Below, in pieces: positions 47,447 through 57,122 of a DNA stretch of 64,000 bases. The DNA comes from Vagococcus silagei. Lineage in GTDB: Bacteria; Bacillota; Bacilli; Lactobacillales; Vagococcaceae. The stretch is from the NCBI RefSeq assembly GCF_004795745.1, contig NZ_SDGV01000017.1:1-64000 (forward strand), in the 5' to 3' direction. A program made the translations under genes and the position numbers. The notes below the pieces were generated by a model. That model was given only the letters and a program-made list of their open reading frames with translations. It did no database searches and was not told the DNA's origin. Positions within the stretch are counted from its first letter, which is position 1, and every line of letters starts with the position of its first letter.

Positions 47447-48259
47447 TTATCCTCTCAACAGTTTTGCTCTGATTTTAGAAGATACAGCTTCGACAATAAT
47501 AATTAAAACAAATAAGCCAATTAAGATTGCGCCTACCTCACTCCAACGATAAGCATTCATCGCAAAGATTAATGGTGCACCAATACCACCGGCACCAACT
47601 AACCCAAGAATCGTCGCATCACGTAAGTTCATATCAAAACGATACAAAAGAATTGAGAAGAAATCAGCTTTCAACTGAGGTATAATCCCAAAACGAATCT
47701 TTTGGAATAATGTACTTCCCGCGGCTTCCATTGATTCAACAATTCCTTGATCCAAATCTTCAATTGTTTCAGTAAACATTTTTGAAATCATCCCAATTGA
47801 AGCAACAGCTAGTGTTAATACCCCTGCACTTGCTCCTGGACCTGTTACACGAATAAACATCAGACCATATACAAATGGAGGAACTGTACGAATTGCCATA
47901 ATAATAAAACGGAAAAAGATGGCAATCCAACTTGGTACAATATTTGTTGCCGATAAAAACGATAATGGTACAGCTAAAACAGCACCAACAATTGTTCCTA
48001 AAACAGCAATTGCAATTGTTTCTAATAATAGATATGGCACACCTTTAGCAGTTAAGCCAAAAAGAAAATCTAGCGCCGGATGAAAAATTCCTTTAAAAAT
48101 ATTCTTAGCAATTGTCACACCTTCGTTTGACATTGGTTGTACTTCAATTACACTCCAACTCCAGATAAATAGGCCTAAAAGAATGGCTACAATTGCAAGA
48201 TAGTATCCTTTTTTATTTGGTTCTTTACTTAATTCTGCAGTTAACATTTTTTCATTCAT
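47447..48259 (-). CDS. phnE: Phosphonate/phosphate-ester ABC permease PhnE (second)
   Basis: From ATG 48259 the permease has 270 residues, ~6 helices and the MetI-like coupling loop (ESMEAAGSTLFQKIRFGIIPQLKADFFSILLYRFDMNLRDATILGLVGAGGIG). It is paralogous to the preceding permease; the two likely form a heterodimer. Two PhnE genes behind PhnC are common in Firmicutes. Confidence 0.92.
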   Translation of the reverse strand: MNEKMLTAELSKEPNKKGYYLAIVAILLGLFIWSWSVIEVQPMSNEGVTIAKNIFKGIFHPALDFLFGLTAKGVPYLLLETIAIAVLGTIVGAVLAVPLSFLSATNIVPSWIAIFFRFIIMAIRTVPPFVYGLMFIRVTGPGASAGVLTLAVASIGMISKMFTETIEDLDQGIVESMEAAGSTLFQKIRFGIIPQLKADFFSILLYRFDMNLRDATILGLVGAGGIGAPLIFAMNAYRWSEVGAILIGLFVLIIIVEAVSSKIRAKLLRG

Positions 48260-48298
48260 TCTTGTCACTTCCTCAAATTATTATTTTATCTTGCAAAA

Positions 48299-49120
48299 TT
48301 AAGTAAGTTTCTTTCTAATTAACTTACTGATGGCTTCAATAATCATAACTGTGAGTAACAGAATGATTAAAATCATACCCACTTTAGGATATTCACGCCA
48401 ACCTAAGTTCTCGTTCATAATCATCCCAATACCACCCGCACCAACATAACCTAAGATAGCAGCATAACGCACATTGCCTTCAAAATTAAAAAGTACTGTT
48501 GATATATATATTGGTAATAATTGAGGTATAATCGTCATTACAAAAGCTTTTACTCTTGAACTACCTAAAGCTTCTAAGGCTTCAAAGGCTCCCATGTCAG
48601 CAGTTTCGATTTGTTCGAATAATTGCTTGCCAATATAACTAAATGAGAAAATAAAAATCGCTACTGTTCCGGCAAAGGTACCTAATCCCCAAATATAGGT
48701 TGCAATCAATGCAGTAACTAATGTTGGTAGTGTTCTTAATAGTGTAAACACGAAGCGTACAGCTTGGACAACTACTTTATTTTTGGTCATATTTTCTGCA
48801 GCCAAAATTGCAAACGGAACAGCTAGAAGGCTACCTAAAAACGAACCAACAAAACTCATTTTAATTGTATCTAAAAGTGGTGTCATAACTTCTTTACTGT
48901 ATGACCATTTTGGTGGAAACATTTCTTTCAACATGGTCCAGAATTGATGGTTATTTTTTACAACACGAGCAAAATCAAATTGGGTCATTTTTAATGAGAA
49001 ATAAACGACGACTAAGCACAAAATAATATAAATCGGTGCTCTACTTTTCTTTTCCTCAATGACTGAACCATCATCTAAAGTCCAAGAAGTCGGCTTAATA
49101 ATTTTATCAAACAGATTCAT
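48299..49120 (-). CDS. phnE: Phosphonate/phosphate-ester ABC permease PhnE (first)
   Basis: From ATG 49120 (RBS GAGGGAG) it has 273 residues. The coupling motif is FEALEALGSSRVKAFVMTIIPQLLPIYISTVLFNFEGNVRYAAILGYVGAGGIG. The start lies inside the phnC 3' end, so translation is coupled. It partners the next permease. Confidence 0.92.
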   Translation of the reverse strand: MNLFDKIIKPTSWTLDDGSVIEEKKSRAPIYIILCLVVVYFSLKMTQFDFARVVKNNHQFWTMLKEMFPPKWSYSKEVMTPLLDTIKMSFVGSFLGSLLAVPFAILAAENMTKNKVVVQAVRFVFTLLRTLPTLVTALIATYIWGLGTFAGTVAIFIFSFSYIGKQLFEQIETADMGAFEALEALGSSRVKAFVMTIIPQLLPIYISTVLFNFEGNVRYAAILGYVGAGGIGMIMNENLGWREYPKVGMILIILLLTVMIIEAISKLIRKKLT

Positions 49121-49868
49121 TTGCAACTCCCTCTTCCGTACTATAAATATCTGCTAATACTTCTTCAGTACATTCAGCAACAGGTCCATCAAAAATGACA
49201 CGGCCTTTTTTAACTGCAATAATGCGATCTGCATATTTAAGCGCTAACTCAACATGGTGAATATTAATTAAAACTGTTTTATTCAGTTCTTCATTAATAT
49301 GTTTAAAGTCTTCCATCACGCGTTCAGCTGTAACAGGGTCAAGTGCAGCAACAGGTTCATCTGCTAAAAGAACATCAGGATTTTGAGCTAAAGTTCTTGC
49401 TAAAGAAACACGTTGTTGTTGACCTCCAGATAATTGATCAGTACGAATAAAAGCTTTATCAGCAATGCCCACACGCTCTAATGATTTCAAAGCAGTCATC
49501 TTTTCTTCTTGTGAGAATGTACCTAATAAAACACGAATAAATGGCATTTCTGGAACTAGTGCACTCATCACGTTACGAATTACAGAGACACGTGGTACTA
49601 AATTATATGATTGGAAAATCATCCCTACAGAACGACGAAATTGACGTAATTCCTTGCCTTTTAAGCTTGAAACATCAATATCATTAACTGTTAAAGACCC
49701 TTCAGTAATGTCAATTAAACGATTGATAGCGCGAATTAATGTCGATTTACCTGCTCCACTGGCACCAATAATTGCAACAAATTCACCTTGTTCAATTTCT
49801 AAGTTGATATTATCCAATCCTTTGGTTCCGTTTGGATAAATTTTTGACACATTTTCAAATTTAATCAT
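49107..49868 (-). CDS. phnC: Phosphonate/phosphate-ester ABC ATPase PhnC
   Basis: The 253-residue ATPase has Walker A (GASGAGKSTLIRAINRL), the PhnC-type insert after IFQSYNLVPRVSVIRNVMSALVPEMPFIRVLLGTFS, signature LSGGQQQRVSLARTLAQ, Walker B VLLADEPVAALDP and switch IHHVELAL. It is separated from phnD by a strong hairpin, which suggests lower expression than the binding protein. Confidence 0.95.
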   Translation of the reverse strand: MIKFENVSKIYPNGTKGLDNINLEIEQGEFVAIIGASGAGKSTLIRAINRLIDITEGSLTVNDIDVSSLKGKELRQFRRSVGMIFQSYNLVPRVSVIRNVMSALVPEMPFIRVLLGTFSQEEKMTALKSLERVGIADKAFIRTDQLSGGQQQRVSLARTLAQNPDVLLADEPVAALDPVTAERVMEDFKHINEELNKTVLINIHHVELALKYADRIIAVKKGRVIFDGPVAECTEEVLADIYSTEEGVANESV

Positions 49869-49906
49869 AAGTCTTAACCTTTCTTAACCACTTTAATTTT
49901 ATGAAT

Positions 49907-49943
49907 AAAAAAAGATGAGGCTGAGAAAAAATTCTCAGCCCTC
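49907..49943 (-). terminator. Hairpin between phnD and phnC
   Basis: GAGGGCTGAGAA pairs with TTCTCAGCCTC, then on the minus strand a T-run. It looks like a partial terminator inside the operon. Confidence 0.75.
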
Positions 49944-49976
49944 TTTTGTTTATCACAAGTCATGTTTAATGATGAA

Positions 49977-51041
49977 TTAGTTTGAAGCTTTTTTAATTAA
50001 TTCTTGAGCTTTAATTTCTGAAGCGTAATCATCATTAGTTGCTTTTTGATATCCTTCATGTGTATAAACTGCGATAACTTTTTTTCCTTCTTCTGTCTTA
50101 GCCATGTTGATTAAAGCTTTTTGTAAAGCTTCGCGCATAGCATCATCCATTTTGTCTGAATTTTTTGAAACTAGAACAGCATCATTGTAGATTGCTGGTG
50201 TTACACCAATAACACTAACTTCGTTCCAGATATCTTTTTGACCATATTCTGTTTTCCATGCTTCTTCGAAGTCACGACGAGCATCTGCGTAAACAGGCAT
50301 TACGTCAATTTGTCCTGAAGCTAAACGAGCAAATCCTGATCCATATGAATCATTTTGAACTGTTGTTTTAATATCAGAAATGTTTTTCTTAACATTGTCA
50401 TTTAACCATAATGATGGATAGATATAACCTGCTGATGAAGTAGTTGAAGCTAAGCCCCATTTTGCACTACCTAAATCTTCCCAAGTTAATTTTTCGCCAG
50501 CATTAACTTTTTCAGTTAATTCTTTACCTTTAGCAGAAGGTCCAGCTAAAATTAATGAACGGTAAGAAGTTGCTTGTTTGTCAGTTGCTTCTGTTGGTTT
50601 ACCGTCGTTCCAATCTTTTGGATTTTCGCTATCTTTGTTTAAACCAGCACGAGTTGCTGTTAATAATACGTCAGTATCATTTTGATAAAGTGCATATGTT
50701 CCGCCTGGTACACCGAAACCTACATCTGCTGTTCCTGAAGATAATGCTTCACCGACTGCTTCGTAGTTAGTACCTACAGAGATTTTAACGTCTTTAACAT
50801 CGTAACCTTCTTTTTTCATTTCTTCCTTCATAAGTTTTCCTAAAGGTTCTGTTGCTGTTACGATATCATCTGGATTTTTAGATGGAACGAACATGATGCT
50901 TAGCTCATCAACTGATTTACCTGATTTGCTATCGCCTTTCTCATCTTTCTTAGAATCCCCTCCAGCACATCCTGCTAGTAAAGTAAGTGCGCTTAAAGTT
51001 ACGCCGACGCCTAAAAGCATCTTCTTCATTTTTGTAGTCAC
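49977..51041 (-). CDS. phnD: Phosphonate/phosphate-ester ABC substrate-binding lipoprotein PhnD
   Basis: I start at GTG 51041, nine bases from AAAGGAG. The protein is 354 residues with a lipoprotein signal ending LLAGC, a Ser/Lys/Asp linker, and a periplasmic-binding fold like PhnD: LSIMFVPSKNPDDIVTATEPLGKLMKEEM, SVGTNYEAVGEALSSGTADVGFGVPG, WGLASTTSSAGYIYPSLWL. It captures phosphonates or phosphate esters and presents them to PhnE/PhnC. Cluster order phnD-phnC-phnE-phnE-nucleotidase supports a role in phosphorus scavenging. Confidence 0.93.
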   Translation of the reverse strand: MTTKMKKMLLGVGVTLSALTLLAGCAGGDSKKDEKGDSKSGKSVDELSIMFVPSKNPDDIVTATEPLGKLMKEEMKKEGYDVKDVKISVGTNYEAVGEALSSGTADVGFGVPGGTYALYQNDTDVLLTATRAGLNKDSENPKDWNDGKPTEATDKQATSYRSLILAGPSAKGKELTEKVNAGEKLTWEDLGSAKWGLASTTSSAGYIYPSLWLNDNVKKNISDIKTTVQNDSYGSGFARLASGQIDVMPVYADARRDFEEAWKTEYGQKDIWNEVSVIGVTPAIYNDAVLVSKNSDKMDDAMREALQKALINMAKTEEGKKVIAVYTHEGYQKATNDDYASEIKAQELIKKASN

Positions 51042-51206
51042 AATCACTATCTCCTTTTTTACTATTAATTATTTTCTACATTGACTTCATTATAAATCAT
51101 TTGTAACCGTATTACATTAATTTTTAATCAAATCCTTATTTTCATTTGATTTACATTTTTTCTGAAATCTTTGTAGTCTTAATTTAGCATTCTTTAGAAA
51201 AAATAT

Positions 51207-51234
51207 TGTTAAAACAGCGTAAATTCAGTGTAAA
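51207..51234 (-). promoter_or_regulatory. PHO-box-like direct repeats upstream of phnD
   Basis: On the minus strand TTTACA-N5-TTTACG-N5-TTAACA gives three hexamers at exact 11-base spacing, with a -10-like TAAATT (51181-51186) about 20 bases downstream. This is the form of PhoP-P binding sites in Firmicutes and predicts induction on phosphate starvation. Confidence 0.65.
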
Positions 51235-51264
51235 TCAGATTATGTTTCAATGAGAATGTAGCAT

Positions 51265-51293
51265 AAAAAAAAAGCAGGCTGCAATAGCCTACT
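51265..51293 (-). terminator. Terminator of pnp
   Basis: AGTAGGCT and AGCCTGCT pair around a small loop, followed by eight T on the minus strand, close to the pnp stop. Confidence 0.85.
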
Positions 51294-51304
51294 TCCTTTA
51301 AAAA

Positions 51305-53428
51305 TTAATCTTTTTTACTTTCAGTTGGTTGTTCTAATAATACTTTACGAGAAGCATTTACACGACCTTGTTTATCAATCTCAGTTACTTTAACTAAAAT
51401 TTCATCACCCATTTTAAGGACATCTTCGACTTTATTTACACGTTCATGTGAAATTTGCGAAATGTGTAATAAGGCATCTTTTCCTTTAAATAAGTTAACG
51501 AAAGCACCGAATTTTTCAATACGAACCACTTTAGCTAAGTAAGTTTGACCGACTTCAACTTCACGCACTAATTCTTCAATAATCTTGATGGCTTGTTTAA
51601 TCATTTCAGCGTCTGAATGTGCAATGCTGACATTTCCATCTTGATCAATATCAATTTTAACACCAGTTTCATCGATAATCTTGTTGATGGTTTCGCCACC
51701 TTTACCAATAACATCTTTGATTTTTTCTGGTTTAATTTGAATCATTTCAATCTTAGGTGCATATGGGCTTAATTCAGCACGAGGTGCGCTTAACTCAGCA
51801 GTAATGTTTGCTAAGATTTCCATACGAGCTTTTTTAGCTTGAGCTAAAGCTTCAGTTAAAATAGCTTCAGTAATACCTTCAATTTTAATATCCATTTGAA
51901 GTGCTGTAATACCAGCTGCAGTTCCGGCAACTTTAAAGTCCATATCGCCTAAATGATCCTCTAAACCTTGGATATCAGTTAGAATAGTATAATCATCACC
52001 ATCCATTACAAGTCCCATTGCAATACCAGCTACTGGGGCTTTGATTGGAACACCTGCATCCATTAATGCTAATGTACCAGCACAGATACTTGCTTGAGAT
52101 GAAGAACCATTTGATTCTAAGACTTCCGCAACAAGACGAATCATGTATGGGAATTCTTCTTCACTAGGGATAACTTGTGCTAAAGCACGTTCTCCTAGTG
52201 CACCGTGTCCAATTTCACGACGACCTGGTCCACGAGTTGGTCCAGTTGAACCCACGCTAAATTGTGGGAAGTTATAATGATGGATAAATCGTTTACTATC
52301 TTCAACACCTAAACCATCAATAATTTGATGTTCACCTAAAGGTGCTAATGTACATGAAGATAAGGCTTGCGTTTGTCCACGAGTGAATAATCCAGATCCA
52401 TGAACGCGAGGCAATAAGGCAACCTCTGAATCTAATGAACGGATTTCATCAATCTTACGACCATCAGGACGAATTTTTTCAATCGTAATTAAACGACGTA
52501 CTTCATTTTTCTCCATGTCTTCTAAAATTTGATGAACTTCTTTCATCAATTTAGGTGCATCTTCTAAATTAGCGAATTCTTCTTCGTATTTCGCAGTGAT
52601 TTCTTGTTTTAAGTCTTCAATATTTGCTTCACGAGCTAATTTTTCTTCAGTTTGAATTGCAGCCACCATACGATCTTTGTAAGTTTTTACAATAACATCG
52701 TTTAAGTCGGCATCAACTTGAAGTAATTCAATTTCCATTTTTTCTTTGCCTATTTCTCTAGCAATTGCTGCTTGGAATTCAACTAAGCGTTTAATTTCTT
52801 CATGACCATATAATAGGGCACCTAACATATCTTCTTCAGATACTTCTTTTGCACCACTTTCAACCATGTTAATGGCTTCTTTTGTTCCTGCAACCGTTAA
52901 TTCAATGTCTGACTCTTCAAACTGTTCTACTGTTGGGTTAATCACATATTCACCATTAATGCGACCTACATGAACACCAGCAATTGGGCCGTTGAAAGGC
53001 ACATCTGACACACAAAGTGCTAATGATGAACCTAACATTGCAGCCATTTCAGGTGAACAGTCTTGTTCCACACTCATGACCACGTTAGTGATTTGAACTT
53101 CATTACGGAAACCTTCCGCAAACATTGGACGGATTGGTCTATCAATTAAACGAGCTGTTAAAGTTGCTGTTTCACTCGGACGACCTTCACGTTTAATAAA
53201 CCCACCGGGTACTTTACCAACAGCATACATTTTTTCTTCATAGTTAACTGTTAATGGAAAAAAATCAACGTCTTTAGCTTTTTTTGATGCAACCGCTGCT
53301 GATAATACAACTGTATCACCATAACGAACTAAAACAGCACCATTTGCTTGTCTTGCAAGTTGACCAATTTCAACAGACAATGGGCGTCCGCCCCAAGTTG
53401 TCTTGAATGTACGTTTTTCTGAACTCAT
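51305..53428 (-). CDS. pnp: Polyribonucleotide nucleotidyltransferase
   Basis: PNPase degrades RNA 3'-to-5' using phosphate. The 707 residues contain two RNase PH domains (about 8-220 and 310-545) joined by a helical linker, with [29 protein letters not shown] and [34 protein letters not shown], then KH (about 555-615, [15 protein letters not shown]) and S1 (about 622-695). All are intact. It follows rpsO, the usual order. Confidence 0.97.
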   Translation of the reverse strand: MSSEKRTFKTTWGGRPLSVEIGQLARQANGAVLVRYGDTVVLSAAVASKKAKDVDFFPLTVNYEEKMYAVGKVPGGFIKREGRPSETATLTARLIDRPIRPMFAEGFRNEVQITNVVMSVEQDCSPEMAAMLGSSLALCVSDVPFNGPIAGVHVGRINGEYVINPTVEQFEESDIELTVAGTKEAINMVESGAKEVSEEDMLGALLYGHEEIKRLVEFQAAIAREIGKEKMEIELLQVDADLNDVIVKTYKDRMVAAIQTEEKLAREANIEDLKQEITAKYEEEFANLEDAPKLMKEVHQILEDMEKNEVRRLITIEKIRPDGRKIDEIRSLDSEVALLPRVHGSGLFTRGQTQALSSCTLAPLGEHQIIDGLGVEDSKRFIHHYNFPQFSVGSTGPTRGPGRREIGHGALGERALAQVIPSEEEFPYMIRLVAEVLESNGSSSQASICAGTLALMDAGVPIKAPVAGIAMGLVMDGDDYTILTDIQGLEDHLGDMDFKVAGTAAGITALQMDIKIEGITEAILTEALAQAKKARMEILANITAELSAPRAELSPYAPKIEMIQIKPEKIKDVIGKGGETINKIIDETGVKIDIDQDGNVSIAHSDAEMIKQAIKIIEELVREVEVGQTYLAKVVRIEKFGAFVNLFKGKDALLHISQISHERVNKVEDVLKMGDEILVKVTEIDKQGRVNASRKVLLEQPTESKKD

Positions 53429-53609
53429 TTATTTCTCTCCTTTGATTTAAGCAAGAAACGTCGAATTCTACTAAACAAAGGTCAATTCTCAAATTATTAG
53501 TTTTGAAAACTCACATTTGGATAGTAGTGGCATCCTCCGTTTTTTGCATTTGATTAAAAGAAAAGCGAGATCCTCGGACCTCACTTCTCTTAATTTCAAA
53601 AAATAAAAA

Positions 53610-53879
53610 TTAACGACGTAATCCTAAGCTTTGGATTAATTCGCGGTAACGTTGAACATCTTTTTTACGTAAGTAAGCTAAAAGGTTACGACGGTGTCCA
53701 ACTTTTTTCATTAAACCACGGTAAGAATGGTGGTCTTTTTTATGTACGTGTGCATGTTCGTTAAGTGCATTAATTTCTGCAGTTAAAACAGCGATTTGTA
53801 CTTCTGGAGAACCAGTATCTCCTTCTTTACGTGCATATTGTTTGATGATTTCGTTTTTACGTTCTTTTGTAATTGCCAT
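53610..53879 (-). CDS. rpsO: Ribosomal protein S15
   Basis: The 89-residue protein begins [28 protein letters not shown] with RBS GAGGTGAAAG at ATG 53879. It contains the rRNA-binding [25 protein letters not shown]. It lies directly upstream of pnp. Confidence 0.97.
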   Translation of the reverse strand: MAITKERKNEIIKQYARKEGDTGSPEVQIAVLTAEINALNEHAHVHKKDHHSYRGLMKKVGHRRNLLAYLRKKDVQRYRELIQSLGLRR

Positions 53880-54152
53880 TTCTTTCACCTCTAAATTTTT
53901 ATTTTGGCCTCAATCTAAGTAAAACGTTGGTGAATCGAAGAACCTAGAAAAAGGTCAGACCATATGAATTTATCATACAGTAGTACTTTAACTGATTTTG
54001 TATCTAAATGCAAGATTTACTCATAGGAATTGTAAAGTTTTTTTCGGCCTCTTAACTCTTTCTTTACGATTAAACAAAAGTCCAGACAAGTTGTAGTAGA
54101 TTATGTTAGAATATGTTGTAAAAATGTGTCGAAAGGATGTGTCTAGCAAATT

Positions 54153-54716
54153 ATGCTGACAATGAAAGATATTATTCGCGAGGGTCATCCCACGCTCAGA
54201 GAAGTTGCCAAAGAAGTTGCTTTCCCACTCTCTGCTGAAAATAAACAATTGGGTTCAGACATGAAAGAATTCTTAGTTAATAGTCAAGATCCAGTTCTTT
54301 CAAAAAAATATAACCTACGTGGTGGTGTTGGTTTAGCCGCACCGCAACTTGATATTTCAAAAAGAATTATTGCACTTGAAATCCCTAATCTCGAAGATGA
54401 AGATGGTGAACCACTATTAAGTGCTATAATGTACAACCCTAAAATTTTAAGCCATTCTGTTCAAAAAGCTTGTCTTGAAGATGGTGAAGGTTGTCTTTCA
54501 GTTGATCGTGCGGTACCTGGTTACGTTGTGCGTCAAGCAAGAATTACCATTAGTTATCTTGATGCTGAAGGTGCTTCACATAAGATTCGCCTGAAAAATT
54601 ATGCTGCAATTGTCGTGCAACATGAAATTGATCATCTTAACGGTGTGATGTTCTATGATCACATTAATAAAGAAAATCCATTCTACACAGCAGACGATGT
54701 TTTAGTCATCAGTTAA
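54153..54716 (+). CDS. def: Peptide deformylase
   Basis: The metalloenzyme removes the N-formyl group from nascent proteins. The 187 residues show the three deformylase motifs: [17 protein letters not shown] (metal Cys) and [14 protein letters not shown] (metal His pair and catalytic Glu). Insertions such as [13 protein letters not shown] mark it as the longer type 2 deformylase of Gram-positives. The terminator after it is shared with the convergent transporter. Confidence 0.97.
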   Translation: MLTMKDIIREGHPTLREVAKEVAFPLSAENKQLGSDMKEFLVNSQDPVLSKKYNLRGGVGLAAPQLDISKRIIALEIPNLEDEDGEPLLSAIMYNPKILSHSVQKACLEDGEGCLSVDRAVPGYVVRQARITISYLDAEGASHKIRLKNYAAIVVQHEIDHLNGVMFYDHINKENPFYTADDVLVIS

Positions 54717-54728
54717 ATTATTAAAATA

Positions 54729-54772
54729 AAAACGGTGTGATACTTTTTTGAGTATCACACCATTTTTTATTT
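54729..54772. terminator. Bidirectional terminator
   Basis: GGTGTGATACT and AGTATCACACC pair between convergent genes, with A and T tails. Confidence 0.9.
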
Positions 54773-55563
54773 TAGTCTAAATATGTTAATTCTTCATCAT
54801 TGTTTAACCAAGCATAACTTAAACCGATAACAACGCCGCCACCAATCCAGTTACCTATAAAAGTAAAGATGATATTAGTTAAGACAGCTGAAACTGTCAT
54901 ACCTGCAACCATTCCACCACTTGCAAAATATGCTAATGGGAAATAGATAAAATTCGCGATAACGTGTTCGAAGCCTAAGAATGTAAAGATAAAAATGACA
55001 AGAATAATACCGAAAAAGCGACCAACATCATCTTTCATTTTCATTGACATCAAAATAGCCAAATTCACAATAATATTAGCAAAAACACCTTCAATAAGGG
55101 TTTGTGTAATACTTTTTTCAAATTTACCTGTTACGACATGAATCAAGAAACTATCACTGGCAATACCTTTAAACGCTCCTGTTTGAGCTAGGAAGAAACC
55201 AATTAAAACCGCACCAACTAAATTGAACAAGACGCAAACAAATAAGATTTTTAAAGCACGAGATGCTTCAAGTTTCTTACGATACATAGCGACAGTCATA
55301 TACATCATATTTGATGTTCCAAGTTCAGCATTTAAGAAAATGATAAGTGCTAAACCTAAGCCAAACGTAATAGCATATAACGTTTTACCAACTGAGCCGT
55401 CAAACTTATTACCTAAACCAAGTGCAATGGCCGAACCCAAACCAAGATAAAGCGTTGCAAGTACAGAGCGTAATGCATATTTCGCAAAATCAGCTTGAAT
55501 CAAGTCATCTTTTTTCTTAATGGAATAATCTATTTTTTCCATTAAATCTGATCCATGTTTCAT
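54772..55563 (-). CDS. FocA/NirC-family formate/nitrite channel
   Basis: From ATG 55563 (RBS GGAGAGAAT) the 263-residue protein has six helices of the FNT family with its re-entrant loops (NAELGTSNMMYMTVAMYRK; GFEHVIANFIYFPLAYF; FIGNWIGGGVVIGLSYAW). These pentameric channels carry formate, nitrite or related monovalent anions. Which one cannot be told; no pyruvate formate-lyase gene lies nearby. Confidence 0.9.
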   Translation of the reverse strand: MKHGSDLMEKIDYSIKKKDDLIQADFAKYALRSVLATLYLGLGSAIALGLGNKFDGSVGKTLYAITFGLGLALIIFLNAELGTSNMMYMTVAMYRKKLEASRALKILFVCVLFNLVGAVLIGFFLAQTGAFKGIASDSFLIHVVTGKFEKSITQTLIEGVFANIIVNLAILMSMKMKDDVGRFFGIILVIFIFTFLGFEHVIANFIYFPLAYFASGGMVAGMTVSAVLTNIIFTFIGNWIGGGVVIGLSYAWLNNDEELTYLD

Positions 55564-55664
55564 GATATTCTCTCTCCAAATCCTATTTAAGTATAATATT
55601 TCACAATTAATATATCGTAAATTCGATATAAATTGCAATCATTTTAAAAAGTTTATTTTTTTTA

Positions 55665-55881
55665 TTGCATTCTAATGCTAGAAAACGTATAATGGAATAT
55701 GTGTAAAATAAGCAGCTAGGAAATAAACAGCTCGTTCTTCAGTTAATCTGCCTATTAAAGGGTTCAATTGTGTAACCACGGCTGCAAAAGGTGAAGATTG
55801 AAAGATAAACTGACCGAATGTTAATATTTCTAAAGATTTATTTTACTCCAAAAAAACTAATTATTATTGGAGGAATTATTT
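55665..55881 (+). promoter_or_regulatory. rpsD promoter and structured leader
   Basis: A near-consensus promoter (TTGCAT 55665-55670, 17-base spacer, TATAAT 55688-55693) precedes a ~180-nt leader. CAGTTAATCT (55740-55749) pairs with AGATAAACTG (55803-55812), with an inner GGTT/AACC stem. S4 regulates its own mRNA in many bacteria, so this is probably an S4-responsive leader. The fold was judged by eye. Confidence 0.55.
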
Positions 55882-56493
55882 ATGTCACGCTATACTGGAC
55901 CAAGTTGGAAAGTTTCACGACGTTTAGGAATCTCATTATCAGGTACTGGTAAAGAATTAGCTCGTCGTCCATACGCACCAGGTCAACACGGACCTAACCA
56001 AAGAAGAAACAAATCTGAATACGGTTTACAATTAACTGAAAAACAAAAATTACGTCATATGTACGGATTAAACGAACGTCAATTCCGTAACTTATTCGTA
56101 AGAGCTGGTAAAATCCAAGAAGGTAAACACGGTGTTAACTTCATGATCTTACTAGAACGTCGTTTAGACAACGTTGTTTATCGTTTAGGTTTAGCAACTA
56201 CTCGTCGTCAAGCTCGTCAATTTGTTAACCACGGTCACATCTTAGTTGATGGCAAACGCGTGGATATCCCTTCTTACGAAGTGGAAGTTGGTCAAGTAAT
56301 CTCTGTTCGCGAAAAATCTAAAGACTTAGGTTTCATCAAAGAAGCAGTAGAGTCTACATTAGGCCGTCCAGCATTTGTTAGCTTTGATGCTGATAAATTA
56401 GAAGGAAGCTTAACTCGCTTACCTGAAAGAGAAGAATTATCTCAAGAAGTAGAAGAAGCATTCGTGGTAGAATTCTACAACAAATTAATGTAA
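55882..56493 (+). CDS. rpsD: Ribosomal protein S4
   Basis: From ATG 55882 (RBS TTGGAGGAA) the 203 residues read [25 protein letters not shown]...GQHG, with the S4 RNA-binding domain at about 90-155 ([34 protein letters not shown]). It is the short form without the zinc-binding Cys cluster. It stands alone rather than in the alpha operon, as in other bacilli. Confidence 0.97.
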   Translation: MSRYTGPSWKVSRRLGISLSGTGKELARRPYAPGQHGPNQRRNKSEYGLQLTEKQKLRHMYGLNERQFRNLFVRAGKIQEGKHGVNFMILLERRLDNVVYRLGLATTRRQARQFVNHGHILVDGKRVDIPSYEVEVGQVISVREKSKDLGFIKEAVESTLGRPAFVSFDADKLEGSLTRLPEREELSQEVEEAFVVEFYNKLM

Positions 56494-56510
56494 TATTTCA
56501 TTACAACATT

Positions 56511-56546
56511 AAACACTCAAATCTTGTTAAGAGATTTGAGTGTTTT
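56511..56546. terminator. Bidirectional terminator after rpsD
   Basis: ACACTCAAATCTT pairs with AGATTTGAGTGT, with T-run on the plus strand and the complementary A's for the minus-strand small gene. Confidence 0.88.
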
Positions 56547-56555
56547 TCTTTTATA

Positions 56556-56708
56556 TCAGTCATTCGGAAATTTAACATCTACACCTTTAGATTTCAATTT
56601 TTTTATTAATTCTTCATCAAAATCATCATCTAATAAAATTTCTTTTTCTGGATCTGGAGTACTGGTTAGTGGAATAGGTTTAGGCATATACGGATTATCA
56701 TCTGGCAT
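56556..56708 (-). CDS. Small acidic hypothetical protein B (50 aa)
   Basis: I start at ATG 56708 behind AAAGGA. The protein begins MPDDNPYMPKPIPLTSTPDP and continues EKEILLDDDFDEELIKKLKSKGVDVKFPND. It is related to protein A at 29948-30160: both have a Pro-rich start and the EKEI-x3-D-x-F-x3-L-x-K-x2-K-x2-GVD-x3-P-x-D block. No known function; no membrane or export signal. Confidence 0.7.
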   Translation of the reverse strand: MPDDNPYMPKPIPLTSTPDPEKEILLDDDFDEELIKKLKSKGVDVKFPND

Positions 56709-56794
56709 GTCAATCACTATCCTTTCTAGAATTATCTTATATACTATTATACCTTTATTTGAAAACGCTTGCAAAATTTATATAATAATATTAA

Positions 56795-56826
56795 CAAAAA
56801 AACAGACTTTTTATCGTCTGTTTTTC
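56795..56826. terminator. Simple terminator-like hairpin
   Basis: AAACAGAC pairs with GTCTGTTT, with A-run before and T-run after. It lies between small protein B and the hairpin elements. Confidence 0.75.
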
Positions 56827-56882
56827 TCTCGTTACTTATTTAATTTTGAATGGGACCTGATTGCTGTATCTGTGAGATAAAC

Positions 56883-56990
56883 GGGACTTTTGGAGCATGG
56901 TTTCAGCAACAAGCTAAGCCTGGTAATAAATCAAAGACCGATTTCTTCCCAGGCTCATCTTGTTGTTCACCCATAAACGCTCCAAAAACC
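56883..56990. repeat. Long hairpin element, copy 1
   Basis: Nested stems: TTTTGGAGC (56888-56896) with GCTCCAAAA (56979-56987), CAGCAACAAG (56904-56913) with CTTGTTGTT (56959-56967), and AGCCTGG (56917-56923) with CCAGGCT (56949-56955), around a ~25-base tip. Internal loops sit at the same places as in copy 2. Confidence 0.75.
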
Positions 56991-57017
56991 ACCTAGAGAA
57001 AATCACCTTGTTATCGG

Positions 57018-57122
57018 GATTTTTTTGGCTGAGCTTCGGCATTAAGTCAATCCTGATAGTTTGACAAAAATCGTCAAATTATCAGGCTCACCTTAATGCT
57101 CAGCTCAAAGCGCCAAAAAAAT
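57018..57122. repeat. Long hairpin element, copy 2
   Basis: Nested stems: TTTTTTGGC with GCCAAAAAA (57021-57029, 57112-57120), AGCT/AGCT, CATTAAG with CTTAATG (57040-57046, 57092-57098), CCTGATA with TATCAGG (57052-57058, 57080-57086) and TTTGAC with GTCAAA (57060-57065, 57073-57078). Its 3' edge abuts the stop of the ABC permease, so it may also terminate that operon. Confidence 0.75.

Noticed and set aside
56524-56880. Plus-strand 118-residue ORF after rpsD
   Set aside because: It runs through a terminator and opposite small protein B and lacks a ribosome site.
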